Shown here in pieces: positions 1 through 8,566 of a stretch of 30,863 nucleotides of DNA. The DNA lies in IMG/VR virus record IMGVR_UViG_3300044712_001618, positions 1-30,863 of that record. One strand, given 5' to 3'. The DNA comes from a virus. The number at the start of each line of letters is the position of its first letter. The stretch's first letter is position 1. Position numbers and translations under genes: made by a program. The notes under the pieces are model-generated. The model worked only from the letters and a program-made list of their open reading frames with translations, had not been told where the DNA came from and did no database searches.

Positions 1-56
1 GCTGAAAATAGGGGGCTTGCCAAAATAGTTTCATCGGCGCACCTTCCGAACTGAGA

Positions 57-72
57 GGCTAGGGGACTAGCC
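57..72. repeat. Perfect hairpin just upstream of the terminase genes
   Basis: GGCTAG and CTAGCC pair perfectly around a GGGA loop. The SD-like AGGCGG of the small terminase gene begins a few bases downstream. The 85 bases before the first gene hold no ORF I can support. The hairpin could be an RNA structure limiting translation of the terminase gene or part of a packaging-recognition site (cos or pac regions often lie next to this gene). Only the repeat itself is seen; any role is inferred. Confidence 0.5.
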
Positions 73-85
73 AAAGGCGGAACTG

Positions 86-733
86 GTGGCCAAGGCTAAG
101 GCGGCAGGAAAGACGAAGGCGAGCGCGAAGAACGTTGCTACTGGTAAAGTAGCGGCGAAGACGCGCGCTCGTGCTTCGGCACCCTCTATCGCGCGAACGA
201 CGCCAAAGAGCGCGCCGAAGAGGACTGCCGCCGAGAAGCCGAAGGTCGGCCGGCCGACCGATTACGATCCCGGATTCCATCCCGCGCTCGCCGAAGCCTG
301 GGCAACGGCCGGCCGGACCGATAAGCAGATTGCCGAGAAGATCGGGGTCGCCGAGTCAACGCTGCACCTCTGGAAAAAGCAACACCCAGAATTTTCGGAG
401 TCCCTAAAGCGAGGTAAGGACGGCCCGGACGATCTTGTCGAGGCAAGTCTTTTCCAGCGGGCAACTGGTTATAATTACGATTCCGAGAAAATCCTTACGG
501 TCAGCGATGGCCAGGGACTCGGCTCTCACGTTGAGCGATTGGCGACCATCGAGCATTGCCCGCCAGACGTCACGGCCCAGATCTATTGGCTGAACAACCG
601 CCGGCCGGCGCGGTGGCGCAATCGCCACGAAGTGACCGGGCCCGATGGCGGCCCCGTTGATGTTTCACTTCTCTCCTCCGCCGAGCGTAAGGCTCGCATT
701 GCCGCCCTGCTCAAGAAAAAGGGCGCCGAATGA
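86..733 (+). CDS. terS: Terminase small subunit
   Basis: Predicted DNA-recognition subunit of the packaging motor, 215 residues, starting at GTG behind AGGCGG. Residues 1-52 are a low-complexity Lys/Ala/Arg/Thr tail, very basic and resembling histone H1-type tails. From about residue 54 comes a typical small-terminase beginning (GRPTDYDP) and a helix-turn-helix (TDKQIAEKIGVAESTLHLWK) that would bind the packaging site. The remainder, with a WRNRHEV segment, fits the oligomerisation part of the family. The gene overlaps the large subunit by four bases (ATGA), so the two are probably co-translated. The assignment rests on the HTH plus position; the basic tail is longer than usual. Confidence 0.85.
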   Translation: MAKAKAAGKTKASAKNVATGKVAAKTRARASAPSIARTTPKSAPKRTAAEKPKVGRPTDYDPGFHPALAEAWATAGRTDKQIAEKIGVAESTLHLWKKQHPEFSESLKRGKDGPDDLVEASLFQRATGYNYDSEKILTVSDGQGLGSHVERLATIEHCPPDVTAQIYWLNNRRPARWRNRHEVTGPDGGPVDVSLLSSAERKARIAALLKKKGAE

Positions 734-2259
734 GCCACGTCGCCGAACGCCTTGAAGTTGACGAGGAGATTGAACTCCTCGCCCTCCTCGAGGAGGAGGC
801 ACGCGATACCGCTCGCCAGAGCCATCTGGCGTTCATGGACTATGCCTGGATGAAAAAAGAGCCGTTCCTTCACGGCTTCCACACACGCCGCATCTGCGCC
901 GAGATCGACCGCGCCATCGAGCGTTTCCGCCGCGGCGAGTCCACGTACATCCTGATCGCCGTGCATCCGAGATCGGGAAAGACCGACCTCGTCAGCCGGT
1001 ACCTTGGGCCGCATTTCCTGGGCGAGTTCCCCGACAAAGAGGTCCTGCAGGTATCCTACCAGGCCGATCTGGCCGCGTCATTCTCGACGTTCGGCCGCAA
1101 CATCGCCCGATCGCCTAAGTACCGCGCCCTGTACCCTAAGGTCCTGCTCTCAAGCGAGACGAACAAGAAAAACGATTGGGTCCTCGTCGACGATACCGGG
1201 CAGCCGACGGGCGGCCGCCTCTACGCCTCTGGCCTTCAGTCCGGCCTCACGGGAAACGGGTTCCACCTCGGCGTGCTCGACGACTACTGCGCCGGCCGCG
1301 CCGATGCCGAGAGCCGCATCTTCCGCGACAAGACCTGGGCGGCATTCACCGACGACTTCATGACGCGCCGCGCGCCGGTCTGCATCTGCATCGTGCTCGC
1401 AACCCAATGGCACGTCGACGACATCAACGGCCGGATCAAGCGCGAGATGGCCGAGAACCCCGACTTCCCGCAGTTCAGGATCCTCACCTTCCCGGCGCGC
1501 GCTGCGGACTACAAGGGCGAGGGATCCTACCCCGGAAAGTACCTGTTCCTCGAGCGCTTCGACGAGGCCTGGTACCAATCGCAGTACGCGACGCTCGGGC
1601 CCTATTCGGCCTCAGCCCTGCTCGACTGCAATCCCATCGTTCGAACAGGAGGCCGGTTCGATCTTTCGACGATCGACTGGCAGGACGAGATGCGCGTCGA
1701 TACGACCAAGCGCTGGATGCGCGTATGGGACCTCGCGCACACGGCCAAGCAACGCGCCGGCGACGATCCCGACTGGACGAGCGGGACGCTCCTCGCATTC
1801 GAGGACGAGCCCGGCGACCACGTGCCGCATCTCTACGTCGCCAACGTCACCCGCACTCGCGAGGGCGCGGCCCGTCGCGATCCCATCATCGAGGGCGTCG
1901 CCAAGGCCGACGGCGTCTACGTCAGGCAGGCCCTCGGGCATTCGCTCGACGCGAAGGACGCCTTCGAGTACATCCAGAAGGCGCTCCCTGAATTCTCCTG
2001 GACGGCGATCATTGAGCAGGGAGACAAGGGCGCGCGGGCAACGCCGCTCGAGCCGATTTTCGCGGCTCCCGGCCATGTCCATGTCAAGCGCGGCGAGTGG
2101 AACAACGACTGGATCGACGAGCTCTTGCGATTTGACGGATCCGGGAAAGACCACGACGACCAAGTCGACAATCTGTCGGCAGGGTATCAGGTGCAGCGCG
2201 GAAGCGCCCCCGCTAATACCGCCGTCGGCTCAGCCCTTGCGAGGAGGTTCAAGTCATGA
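730..2259 (+). CDS. terL: Terminase large subunit (packaging ATPase and nuclease)
   Basis: ATP-driven motor that pumps DNA into the prohead and cuts the concatemer. The 509-residue length is normal. Walker A is HPRSGKT at about 79-85, Walker B is GVLDDY at 181-186 (Asp184/Asp185), and the coupling motif is ATQWH at 224-228. The RNase H-like nuclease domain starts near RVWD (Asp334) and ends with DHDDQVD at about 474-480, supplying the acidic metal ligands. All key residues are present, so it should be active. It overlaps its neighbours on both sides by four bases. Confidence 0.96.
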   Translation: MSHVAERLEVDEEIELLALLEEEARDTARQSHLAFMDYAWMKKEPFLHGFHTRRICAEIDRAIERFRRGESTYILIAVHPRSGKTDLVSRYLGPHFLGEFPDKEVLQVSYQADLAASFSTFGRNIARSPKYRALYPKVLLSSETNKKNDWVLVDDTGQPTGGRLYASGLQSGLTGNGFHLGVLDDYCAGRADAESRIFRDKTWAAFTDDFMTRRAPVCICIVLATQWHVDDINGRIKREMAENPDFPQFRILTFPARAADYKGEGSYPGKYLFLERFDEAWYQSQYATLGPYSASALLDCNPIVRTGGRFDLSTIDWQDEMRVDTTKRWMRVWDLAHTAKQRAGDDPDWTSGTLLAFEDEPGDHVPHLYVANVTRTREGAARRDPIIEGVAKADGVYVRQALGHSLDAKDAFEYIQKALPEFSWTAIIEQGDKGARATPLEPIFAAPGHVHVKRGEWNNDWIDELLRFDGSGKDHDDQVDNLSAGYQVQRGSAPANTAVGSALARRFKS

Positions 2260-3689
2260 GCGGATCGATTGACTGGGGCCGATTCCATTTCTCGTGGGGA
2301 CAGGGCAAGGAACAGAATGAGCCCACGCGCCGGATGCAGCGCGGCGGGAAGCGCGATCTCACGGGCGGATTCCAGTCGAACGAGGAGATGCTCCGCGGGC
2401 TTTACCACGGCAACTTCGCCGGCCTCCAGTTCTCGTCCCCGCTCTGCTTCGTTCCCGTCAACCTTCTGACCCAGATGATGGGCTACCCCACGCCGCACTC
2501 GGAAGACCAGAAAACCCAAGACGCGCTCGACGAGATCATGGCGACAATGGCCGACCGGATAGCCCGCACCCATCGCGGCGCGCTCGTGGTCGGAAACGCC
2601 TGGCGCTGGCCGCGCTACGATTCCAAGTCCGATCGGTTGGTATGGGAATCGATCTCTGATTCCTCGGTATCGGATATCCTCGCCGACGTCGCGAGCGAAG
2701 AAGCGACGGCCATTCTCGTTGATGAGATGATCAAGCTTTCAACGGGCGAGAACCAGATCGTCAACGTCCAGCGGAAACGCCGCTTCGATCGGTCACAGGT
2801 CGATGTGAAATGGTTCGGCCAGAAGCCGGCATCGGTTCAAGACTTCTCGGCCCGCAACGTGTCAGGAATCCTCCCGATCAATTTTGCGAACGACGCCGAC
2901 GAGGGCGAGTTCCGCGGCTACTCCCTCTTCGCCCGGGTTATCCGGTCGATGAAGGACTACCACGACATCTCGTTCCGGATCAGCGAGACCCTGGCTAAGT
3001 TCAAGGTTAAGCAGATTCAGACCGCGAAGGATCCAGACCTATGGCTGGAAGAGAACGGGCTGGACGATAGCGCCCTCGAAAGCGTCGACATCTCGGCTCG
3101 TGATTTCATCATCAACCGATCCGGCGAGGAAAGCACCACCTACGAGTTCATGGGCAGCGACGCCACGTCCGCGATGGAGAAGGCACTCGAGCGCATCTTC
3201 CTGACGATCGTGGAAGGCACGGGAGCTCCGGAGCTTTTCTGGGGACCTCTCGCTACCGGAAACCATGCCTCGACCGATACCCAGCTCGAACAGGCGGTCA
3301 AGTACGCGGATACCAAGCGCAAGGAATTCTCCCGGCCATGGGACGAACTCATCCGCGGGAGCCTCGCCGTCATGTCCGAGTCGAGGCTCACCTCCTATGC
3401 CCCGTACACCATGGGCTGGAACCGGCTCGAAGCGGTATCGGCCGAGACGAAGTCGAAGATCCTCCTCTCCTTCAGCCAGGCCGCGGGCGCCCTTGTTGCC
3501 TCGGGATCCTGTACGCCGAAGCAGCTTTTCACGCTCTGGGAGCTCAACTTCCCCGAGACCGAGCCCGGGAAGTACGAAGAGTTCATCGCGGGGATCTCCG
3601 AGATGGCGAAGCATAAGCAATTCCTCGGGCTCGATCCGTTCACTGCCCTTGAGGCTGGGATGACGAGCGGCGACGGAGCGACGGTATGA
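2256..3689 (+). CDS. Portal protein
   Basis: Predicted dodecameric portal at the unique capsid vertex, through which DNA enters and leaves, 477 residues. Support comes from its place directly after the large terminase and before a MuF-type gene, and from portal-like composition: a mixed N-terminal domain, a central segment about the size of the stem (around GYSLFARVIRSMKDYH) and the conserved-looking EGTGAPELFWGPLATG near 325. This segment resembles portals of the SPP1 gp6/DUF4055-type group. Start ATG overlaps the terminase stop (ATGA), and the end overlaps the next gene in the same way. The subfamily is uncertain. Confidence 0.88.
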   Translation: MSGSIDWGRFHFSWGQGKEQNEPTRRMQRGGKRDLTGGFQSNEEMLRGLYHGNFAGLQFSSPLCFVPVNLLTQMMGYPTPHSEDQKTQDALDEIMATMADRIARTHRGALVVGNAWRWPRYDSKSDRLVWESISDSSVSDILADVASEEATAILVDEMIKLSTGENQIVNVQRKRRFDRSQVDVKWFGQKPASVQDFSARNVSGILPINFANDADEGEFRGYSLFARVIRSMKDYHDISFRISETLAKFKVKQIQTAKDPDLWLEENGLDDSALESVDISARDFIINRSGEESTTYEFMGSDATSAMEKALERIFLTIVEGTGAPELFWGPLATGNHASTDTQLEQAVKYADTKRKEFSRPWDELIRGSLAVMSESRLTSYAPYTMGWNRLEAVSAETKSKILLSFSQAAGALVASGSCTPKQLFTLWELNFPETEPGKYEEFIAGISEMAKHKQFLGLDPFTALEAGMTSGDGATV

Positions 3690-4723
3690 ACAACATCATC
3701 GCGTTCCCCGGCATGATCATCGCGAACGACGCCACGCTTTCGGCCCGCGAATACGCTCGGAAATACACCGCGGCCCGCCGGCAGGCGGCGCGGATGGATC
3801 TCGAGACCCGGCGCAAGATCTCCGCCATCTACCGCGAGGCGGCTGACGAAGCGGCCGACGTCGTCAAGGATTCGCTCGAGCGCGGGCTATCCGAGCTCAC
3901 GACCGAGCGGTGGGCGGGCATCGCCGCTCGGCTGTCGAGAACGGCCGACGCGCTCGCATCAGGAACCGAAGACTCGACCACCGAACTAATCGACCGTACC
4001 GCGACGCTGCTTCCCGAGGTCGATGCCCAGTACGTTCTCTCCGCGGCTTCGAGGGCGGGGGCTGACGACATCACAGCCGCCGGCATGTCGCGCCTCATCG
4101 CCGGGGTTCACGATCGCGTCATGGCCTCGCTCGTCTCCAGGCTCTGGGGCGACGGCCAGACCTTCAGCACGCGGATCTGGGGAGGCGATGGCGTCCGGGC
4201 TGACTGGCTCGAGCGCATGCGGATTACGATCAGCGCCGGCATCGCCCAGGGCAGGGACCCGCTCAAGATCGCGAAAGACATCCAGGTCTATGCCACCGAC
4301 GGCAAGGTCGCGCTTCTTCAGCGCTGGGGATCCCTCGAGCGTGGAACGGCGGAATTCGCCAAGCGGATCCCGAAGAACGTGGACTGGCGGGCTGTGCGCC
4401 TCGTGCGCTCCGAGCTCTTCGCCTCCCTCCAGGATTCCGCCGTCCTTGCCGGACGGATGAACCCTGGATGCGACGGCCTCTTCGATTGGGTGCTTCAGGC
4501 CGGACGCCAGGACTGGAACTGCGACTGCCAGGCGCTCGCGGATGGTGGGCCCTACGAGGCCGACCAGGTCCCTACCTATCCCCATCCGAACTGCTTCTGC
4601 GAAGTCCGTCCGCATCTCCGCGATCAAGGCGAATTCGTTTCCGACCTCGCGCGCTGGGCTAAGGGCGAGGACGTGGACTATCTCGACAAATGGTACGCCG
4701 GGCAGTACAAGGCCGCGGCATGA
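3686..4723 (+). CDS. MuF-type minor head / head morphogenesis protein
   Basis: Minor capsid protein of the phage Mu gpF / SPP1 gp7 type, 345 residues, expected inside the head close to the portal. The first 250 residues are mostly helical. The C-terminal part carries the MuF signature of Arg, Cys and His residues: AVRLVRSELF near 230, then NCDCQALADGGPY and PTYPHPNCFCEVRPH near 280-310, which may bind metal. Position immediately after the portal is standard for this family. The stop codon overlaps the SD and possible ATGs of the following gene. Confidence 0.85.
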   Translation: MNNIIAFPGMIIANDATLSAREYARKYTAARRQAARMDLETRRKISAIYREAADEAADVVKDSLERGLSELTTERWAGIAARLSRTADALASGTEDSTTELIDRTATLLPEVDAQYVLSAASRAGADDITAAGMSRLIAGVHDRVMASLVSRLWGDGQTFSTRIWGGDGVRADWLERMRITISAGIAQGRDPLKIAKDIQVYATDGKVALLQRWGSLERGTAEFAKRIPKNVDWRAVRLVRSELFASLQDSAVLAGRMNPGCDGLFDWVLQAGRQDWNCDCQALADGGPYEADQVPTYPHPNCFCEVRPHLRDQGEFVSDLARWAKGEDVDYLDKWYAGQYKAAA

Positions 4724-4734
4724 GGAGGATGGCG

Positions 4735-6066
4735 ATGAAACGCATAGAGAACAAGGCGCCAGATGGCGTGATCGTTTTCAACTACGCCCGCTCAAAGGCG
4801 ACGCTTCCCGCGTCCGATACGATCCTGACGCTTATCCCGAACAAGGCCTGGGAAGCGCTTTCGAAGGGAGACTCCGACCCCTACTTCAAGATCGAGGCCA
4901 TCGACTTCCCGGCCAACGGGTCCGGCGGCGTCTACGACGCAAGCTTTTTCAAGTCGTTCCTGAACGTCATGAAGGAGCGGCCTATTCCGGGGTCGAAGCG
5001 CGGCCATGAATACACCTCCCGCCCGGCAAGCGATTTCTATACCGTCGGCGGAAAAATCGACGAGAACGCGGACAAGAAAAGCGGGACCGTCTACCTGAAG
5101 ATCTACATGCCAAAATCCGGCGACTTCACCGACAATGCCGGGTTCATCCGCGACGCCGCGGCCGGGATCGTCAATTTCTCCCTCGTCACCGCGCCCGACT
5201 ACAAGGTCGTGACCGAGAGCGACGACAAGGGGAACAAGATCCAGGTCCGCCATTTCATCGCGAGCATGGGTTACGAGCGCAACGACGCCGTCGAGTACGG
5301 AGCCGGCGCGATGGCCCAGACCGTCAACTCTCACAATCTGCCCTTCGACTTCGATACCGCAAAAGCGCTCATCGAGGCGGGGCAGTTCGATAGATCAACC
5401 AACGTCGTCGGGGATCCCATCCAGAACGACCGCGTCTACCGCACCGCGCTGAGACATCTGTGCTCCCGCGCTTCGGTCGAAGACCGCTCCGCCCTGGGCG
5501 AACTCATCTCCATGATCGACAAATCCAAGAACGGGAGGAAAACCGTGGAAGACAGAGAAGAGGCAGTAAACCTGCTCTCGAACCTCATCGCCAACGGCAA
5601 AGATAAAATCACCGATATCGTGAAAGATCTCGGGATCGAATCCAGCCTGCGGAACGAGGCCGACGAGAAGAACGCGGAGACCGTGAAGGCGCTGAACGCC
5701 AAGCTCGGGGATAAGCCCCTCGAGCGGCTCGAGGCAATCCTGGCCGAGAACAAGGCCAACGCCGATGCCACCGTCGAGAACGCGGTCACCGCGGCCTTCG
5801 GGGCCAAGGAGATCGAGAACGTGGCGAAGGAGAAGGTGCCGAACTCGCTCCATCTCCGCGCCATGGAGCTCTGCGCGGGCAAGCGCGGCGAGGATCTCAC
5901 GGCCGCGATCGAGAACGCGAAGAAGGACCCGATCATGCTGGACATCGCGCGCAACCGCGCCGACGGCAACTCGGGGTTCAACAGGATCCTGCGCAGCGAG
6001 TCTCGCGACGGCGCGCAGACCGAAGCCGGGGACGGGATCGTCACCCACAAGATCGGGAGGAAGTAA
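4735..6066 (+). CDS. Prohead protease with C-terminal scaffold region
   Basis: Predicted head-maturation protease fused to scaffold, 443 residues. Three in-frame ATGs occur (4720, 4729, 4735). The last is preferred because AGGAGG lies six bases before it, while the others overlap that SD. Residues about 1-200 look protease-like: His91 in KRGHEYTSRPASDF and Ser149 in AAAGIVNFSLVTAPDYKV are candidate catalytic residues, as in herpes-type prohead proteases. After about 265 the protein becomes charged, Ala/Glu/Lys-rich and helical, as scaffolds are. An internal start encodes the scaffold alone (see 5545). Position between minor head and capsid genes supports the call, though active-site residues are inferred without alignment. 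Confidence 0.7.
   Translation: MKRIENKAPDGVIVFNYARSKATLPASDTILTLIPNKAWEALSKGDSDPYFKIEAIDFPANGSGGVYDASFFKSFLNVMKERPIPGSKRGHEYTSRPASDFYTVGGKIDENADKKSGTVYLKIYMPKSGDFTDNAGFIRDAAAGIVNFSLVTAPDYKVVTESDDKGNKIQVRHFIASMGYERNDAVEYGAGAMAQTVNSHNLPFDFDTAKALIEAGQFDRSTNVVGDPIQNDRVYRTALRHLCSRASVEDRSALGELISMIDKSKNGRKTVEDREEAVNLLSNLIANGKDKITDIVKDLGIESSLRNEADEKNAETVKALNAKLGDKPLERLEAILAENKANADATVENAVTAAFGAKEIENVAKEKVPNSLHLRAMELCAGKRGEDLTAAIENAKKDPIMLDIARNRADGNSGFNRILRSESRDGAQTEAGDGIVTHKIGRK
5545..6066 (+). CDS. Nested in-frame scaffold protein (internal start)
   Basis: Within the protease gene and in the same frame, GTG at 5545 is preceded by GGGAGG at 5533-5538 with six bases of spacing. This is an SD better than many true starts in this window. 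It would make a 173-residue protein beginning MEDREEAVNLLSN. This is exactly the charged, helical part (ends THKIGRK). Lambda C/Nu3 and related phages make scaffold this way from an internal start. The product would fill the prohead during assembly and then be removed by the protease. The site and SD are seen; expression is inferred. Confidence 0.6.
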   Translation: MEDREEAVNLLSNLIANGKDKITDIVKDLGIESSLRNEADEKNAETVKALNAKLGDKPLERLEAILAENKANADATVENAVTAAFGAKEIENVAKEKVPNSLHLRAMELCAGKRGEDLTAAIENAKKDPIMLDIARNRADGNSGFNRILRSESRDGAQTEAGDGIVTHKIGRK

Positions 6067-6987
6067 ATGGGCAGCACCGTACACATCGAGCGCGAGGCCG
6101 CGACGAGCCTCCGTCTCGTCAACTCGACGGGAGTCGCTCTCGTCGCCGATGAATTCACCGTCATGGCCGGCCGCGGTCTCGTGGCCCTGGAAGCTATCGC
6201 TTCCCTCGCGGAGGGCGGGCTCCAGATCGTCGACGGCTGCAAGGTTCAGGCCTCCGACTTCGTCAACGGCAGCGAGGACACCTTCGCCACCCCGGGCCAG
6301 GCCGTCTACTGGGACCCGACCACGAAGAAGTTCTCGGACACCTCGACCGCGACCTACTACCTGGTCGGACACCTCATCGCCGCGATCTCCGGCGGCGTGA
6401 TCGACTTCTACGGCTGCGCCCCTATCCTGGTGACGGCCTCCGTCGTCAGCCTCGCGGCCTCCGTCGCCGCCCAGGACGTGGATGCCAAGACGGCCCAGGC
6501 GACCATCGTCGTCCCGCTGGGGTCCATCACCATGGAGGACGGTACTGCCCTCACCAAGCAGGCCACGACCGTCACTGGGTTCGCCCAGCTTGCGAACAAG
6601 GAAATTGTCATCGCCATCCCCGTGAACTGCTCGTCCGGCGAGGCGCTCCAGTTCACGACCCCCATCCCGCAGGACCTGGACGACACCGCGGACATCACCA
6701 TCCATGCCCTCGTGGGCAAGGACGCGGCCAACGACGCGCTCACCCTGGACTGCGAAGTCTACCCGTGCGCGGTCGGAGACCTGGCGAACGCGGACATCCA
6801 GGACACGGCCGCCACGGCGATCGTCGCCACCGGGACGGAGCTGGTCTTCACCTGCGGCGCCGACGGCGTTCTCGAGGCCCCCGGAACCCTGTCCGTCGTG
6901 CTCACGCTCGGCGGAACCAACGACGGCGACGCCGTGTACATCTACGGCGTCTGGGTGGAATACACCCGCAAGCTCATGACGGCGTAA
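6067..6987 (+). CDS. Head decoration protein, DUF2190-like N-terminus with beta-rich extension
   Basis: 306-residue protein starting directly at the base after the protease stop. Residues about 8-120 match the pattern of DUF2190 capsid-decoration proteins: ALVADEFTVMAGRGLVALEAI, GSEDTFATPGQAVYWDPTTKKFSDT, then YYLVGHLIAA. The remaining roughly 180 residues are Thr/Val/Ala/Asp-rich with alternating hydrophobics, consistent with a beta-sandwich that could project from the capsid. Usual DUF2190 proteins are near 110 residues, so this is an extended form. Position before the capsid gene fits a stabiliser binding between capsomers. The identity of the C-terminal fold is unknown. Confidence 0.7.
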   Translation: MGSTVHIEREAATSLRLVNSTGVALVADEFTVMAGRGLVALEAIASLAEGGLQIVDGCKVQASDFVNGSEDTFATPGQAVYWDPTTKKFSDTSTATYYLVGHLIAAISGGVIDFYGCAPILVTASVVSLAASVAAQDVDAKTAQATIVVPLGSITMEDGTALTKQATTVTGFAQLANKEIVIAIPVNCSSGEALQFTTPIPQDLDDTADITIHALVGKDAANDALTLDCEVYPCAVGDLANADIQDTAATAIVATGTELVFTCGADGVLEAPGTLSVVLTLGGTNDGDAVYIYGVWVEYTRKLMTA

Positions 6988-6998
6988 GGAGAAAGGAC

Positions 6999-8195
6999 AT
7001 GAAAATCTACAACAGCGCCACCCTCGCCGAGGAGCGCAAGGAAATGGCGAAGAAGGTCAACGTGGCTCTCGCGTTCCGCGGGAACATGCAGGCCAACTTC
7101 CACTCGAGGGACCACCGGCTGCTCGCCGAGCGGTTCGAGGTCGCCGAGAACAGCGACGATCTGGAGCGCTTGCGCTTCAGGATCGTGAACGCGTTCAAGT
7201 CGGCGGACGAGGCCGGGCGCGTGCTCAACGCCGAGTCCGATCCCGGGTACGCCGCCATCGACGCGTTCTTCGGGAAGTTCTTCCTGGACATCACGCGCCG
7301 CGCCCTCGAGGCGCCGGACCTCACGAGCCTCATCGCCCGCGAGGAAACGAACCTCGACTTCGCCGAAGTCATCAACCTCCGGGACGTCCTCAAATTCCGC
7401 GGCGAGATGGCGACCATCTCCGGAGAGAACGACGCGGTACCGCTCATCCAGCAGCACGAGGGCGACGTCGACACCCTGACCCTGGCGATCAAGGCCGTGG
7501 GCTGGAAGGATTCCTTGGCGAACATGCTCTGGAACCGCTTCTTCACCATGGACAAGGTCGTCCAGGCCGCCATCGACGCCGACGTCGACGCGCGCAACGC
7601 CGCCATCATCGGCTACATCGTTGGCGCCACCTTCGTGGCTTCCCAGCAACAGGCGGCCGTCACCACGTCCGGGCTGTCCCTGGACGAGAAGACCTACGAG
7701 ACCTTCGTCGCCGCGATCAAGAAGCTCCGCGGCCTGAAGGACCTCCAGACTCTCAAGAAGATCGTGGTCCCCTCGATCTCGATTCTCTGCAACAGCGCCG
7801 ATAGCTGGCAGATCGAGAACGTGATCCGCGGCCAGCTCAACGGCAACGGATCCGGAGTGCGCGCCTCGAACCGGCCCGGCCTCCCGATCGCCAACATCAT
7901 CGAGTACGACGGCGGCATCAACGACGGCGTGGTCATCGGCAAGAAGACCCTGTCCTACCCCGGCGTGACCGCGGGCAAGTGCTACGTCTTCGTCCCCGGC
8001 GCCGCGGTCGTGGCGAACAAACGCCCCCTCACCATGGAGACGGGCATGGGCTCGGTCCTGGAACTCTCCACCGAGGAGAGGGCCTGGTACCGCGTCCAGG
8101 GCACGTACCTGAAGGAGCTCATGGGCTCCTCCTACACCGGGACCGGCCTCGGAGCTGGGTACGGCGAGATCGTCGAGGTCACCCTCCCGACCTGA
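6999..8195 (+). CDS. Major capsid protein
   Basis: 398-residue protein starting at ATG 6999 behind AAGGAGAAAGG, predicted to form the icosahedral shell. Position after protease, scaffold and decoration genes, its length and a mixed alpha/beta composition fit an HK97-fold major capsid protein. An N-terminal helical segment is followed by the probable core from about residue 100 (IAREETNLDFAEVINL). The C-terminal end is Gly/Ser/Thr-rich (SYTGTGLGAGYGEIVEV). A hairpin with a short T run lies 24 bases after the stop, as is common behind highly expressed capsid genes. No recognised motif decides the fold, so the call is mainly contextual. Confidence 0.82.
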   Translation: MKIYNSATLAEERKEMAKKVNVALAFRGNMQANFHSRDHRLLAERFEVAENSDDLERLRFRIVNAFKSADEAGRVLNAESDPGYAAIDAFFGKFFLDITRRALEAPDLTSLIAREETNLDFAEVINLRDVLKFRGEMATISGENDAVPLIQQHEGDVDTLTLAIKAVGWKDSLANMLWNRFFTMDKVVQAAIDADVDARNAAIIGYIVGATFVASQQQAAVTTSGLSLDEKTYETFVAAIKKLRGLKDLQTLKKIVVPSISILCNSADSWQIENVIRGQLNGNGSGVRASNRPGLPIANIIEYDGGINDGVVIGKKTLSYPGVTAGKCYVFVPGAAVVANKRPLTMETGMGSVLELSTEERAWYRVQGTYLKELMGSSYTGTGLGAGYGEIVEVTLPT

Positions 8196-8218
8196 TCGGA
8201 AGGCCTTAACTGAACAGC

Positions 8219-8244
8219 GCCGGCCCCTGGCAACGGGGGCCGGC
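8219..8244 (+). terminator. Strong hairpin after the capsid gene, likely terminator or attenuator
   Basis: GCCGGCCCC and GGGGCCGGC form a perfect nine-pair, very GC-rich stem around an eight-base loop. TTTC follows. The T run is short, so termination would be partial, giving more capsid than downstream connector transcript. It could instead protect the 3' end of capsid mRNA. Confidence 0.6.
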
Positions 8245-8264
8245 TTTCGAGGAAGGAGAACGGA

Positions 8265-8564
8265 ATGGCTATCGTCCAGAAGTCAATCACGAACTCAGAA
8301 TGGACCGCGCTTACCACGGCGGGCCAGTCTGGTACGTGTTGGCTCGACGAAGACAACGACGGCGCATCTGGCCACGTCGATGTCCGCATCATCCATTCCT
8401 CAAGCTCGGTGTCTGCAATCGAACCCACTACGGGAAAACGCTTATACCGCCCTGCAGGGAATAACGACCTGATGACGATAAGCGCGGACAGTTCAACGGA
8501 CGTCTTCTACGCCCGTTGTTTCAATTCAGGTGACACGGCCCTCGTGTCCGTGGATGCGGTGTAG
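8265..8564 (+). CDS. Small structural protein, unknown
   Basis: 99 residues, preceded by a good SD (GGAAGGAG, six bases before ATG). It is rich in Ser, Thr, Asp and short hydrophobic strands, with no TM segment or signal peptide. The pattern (SGHVDVRIIHSSSSVSAIEPTTGKRLYRP, then FYARCFNSGDTALVSVDAV at the C-terminus) suggests a small all-beta protein. Its place between capsid and connector genes suggests a head decoration or fibre-attachment protein. I do not recognise the family. Base composition starts to become less GC-rich here. Confidence 0.6.
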   Translation: MAIVQKSITNSEWTALTTAGQSGTCWLDEDNDGASGHVDVRIIHSSSSVSAIEPTTGKRLYRPAGNNDLMTISADSSTDVFYARCFNSGDTALVSVDAV

Positions 8565-8566
8565 AT

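Noticed and set aside
5395-6705. Long open reverse-strand frame opposite protease and decoration genes
   Set aside because: High GC leaves long open shadow frames; the product is low-complexity Gly/Asp/Val/Arg, and the opposite strand has well-supported genes.
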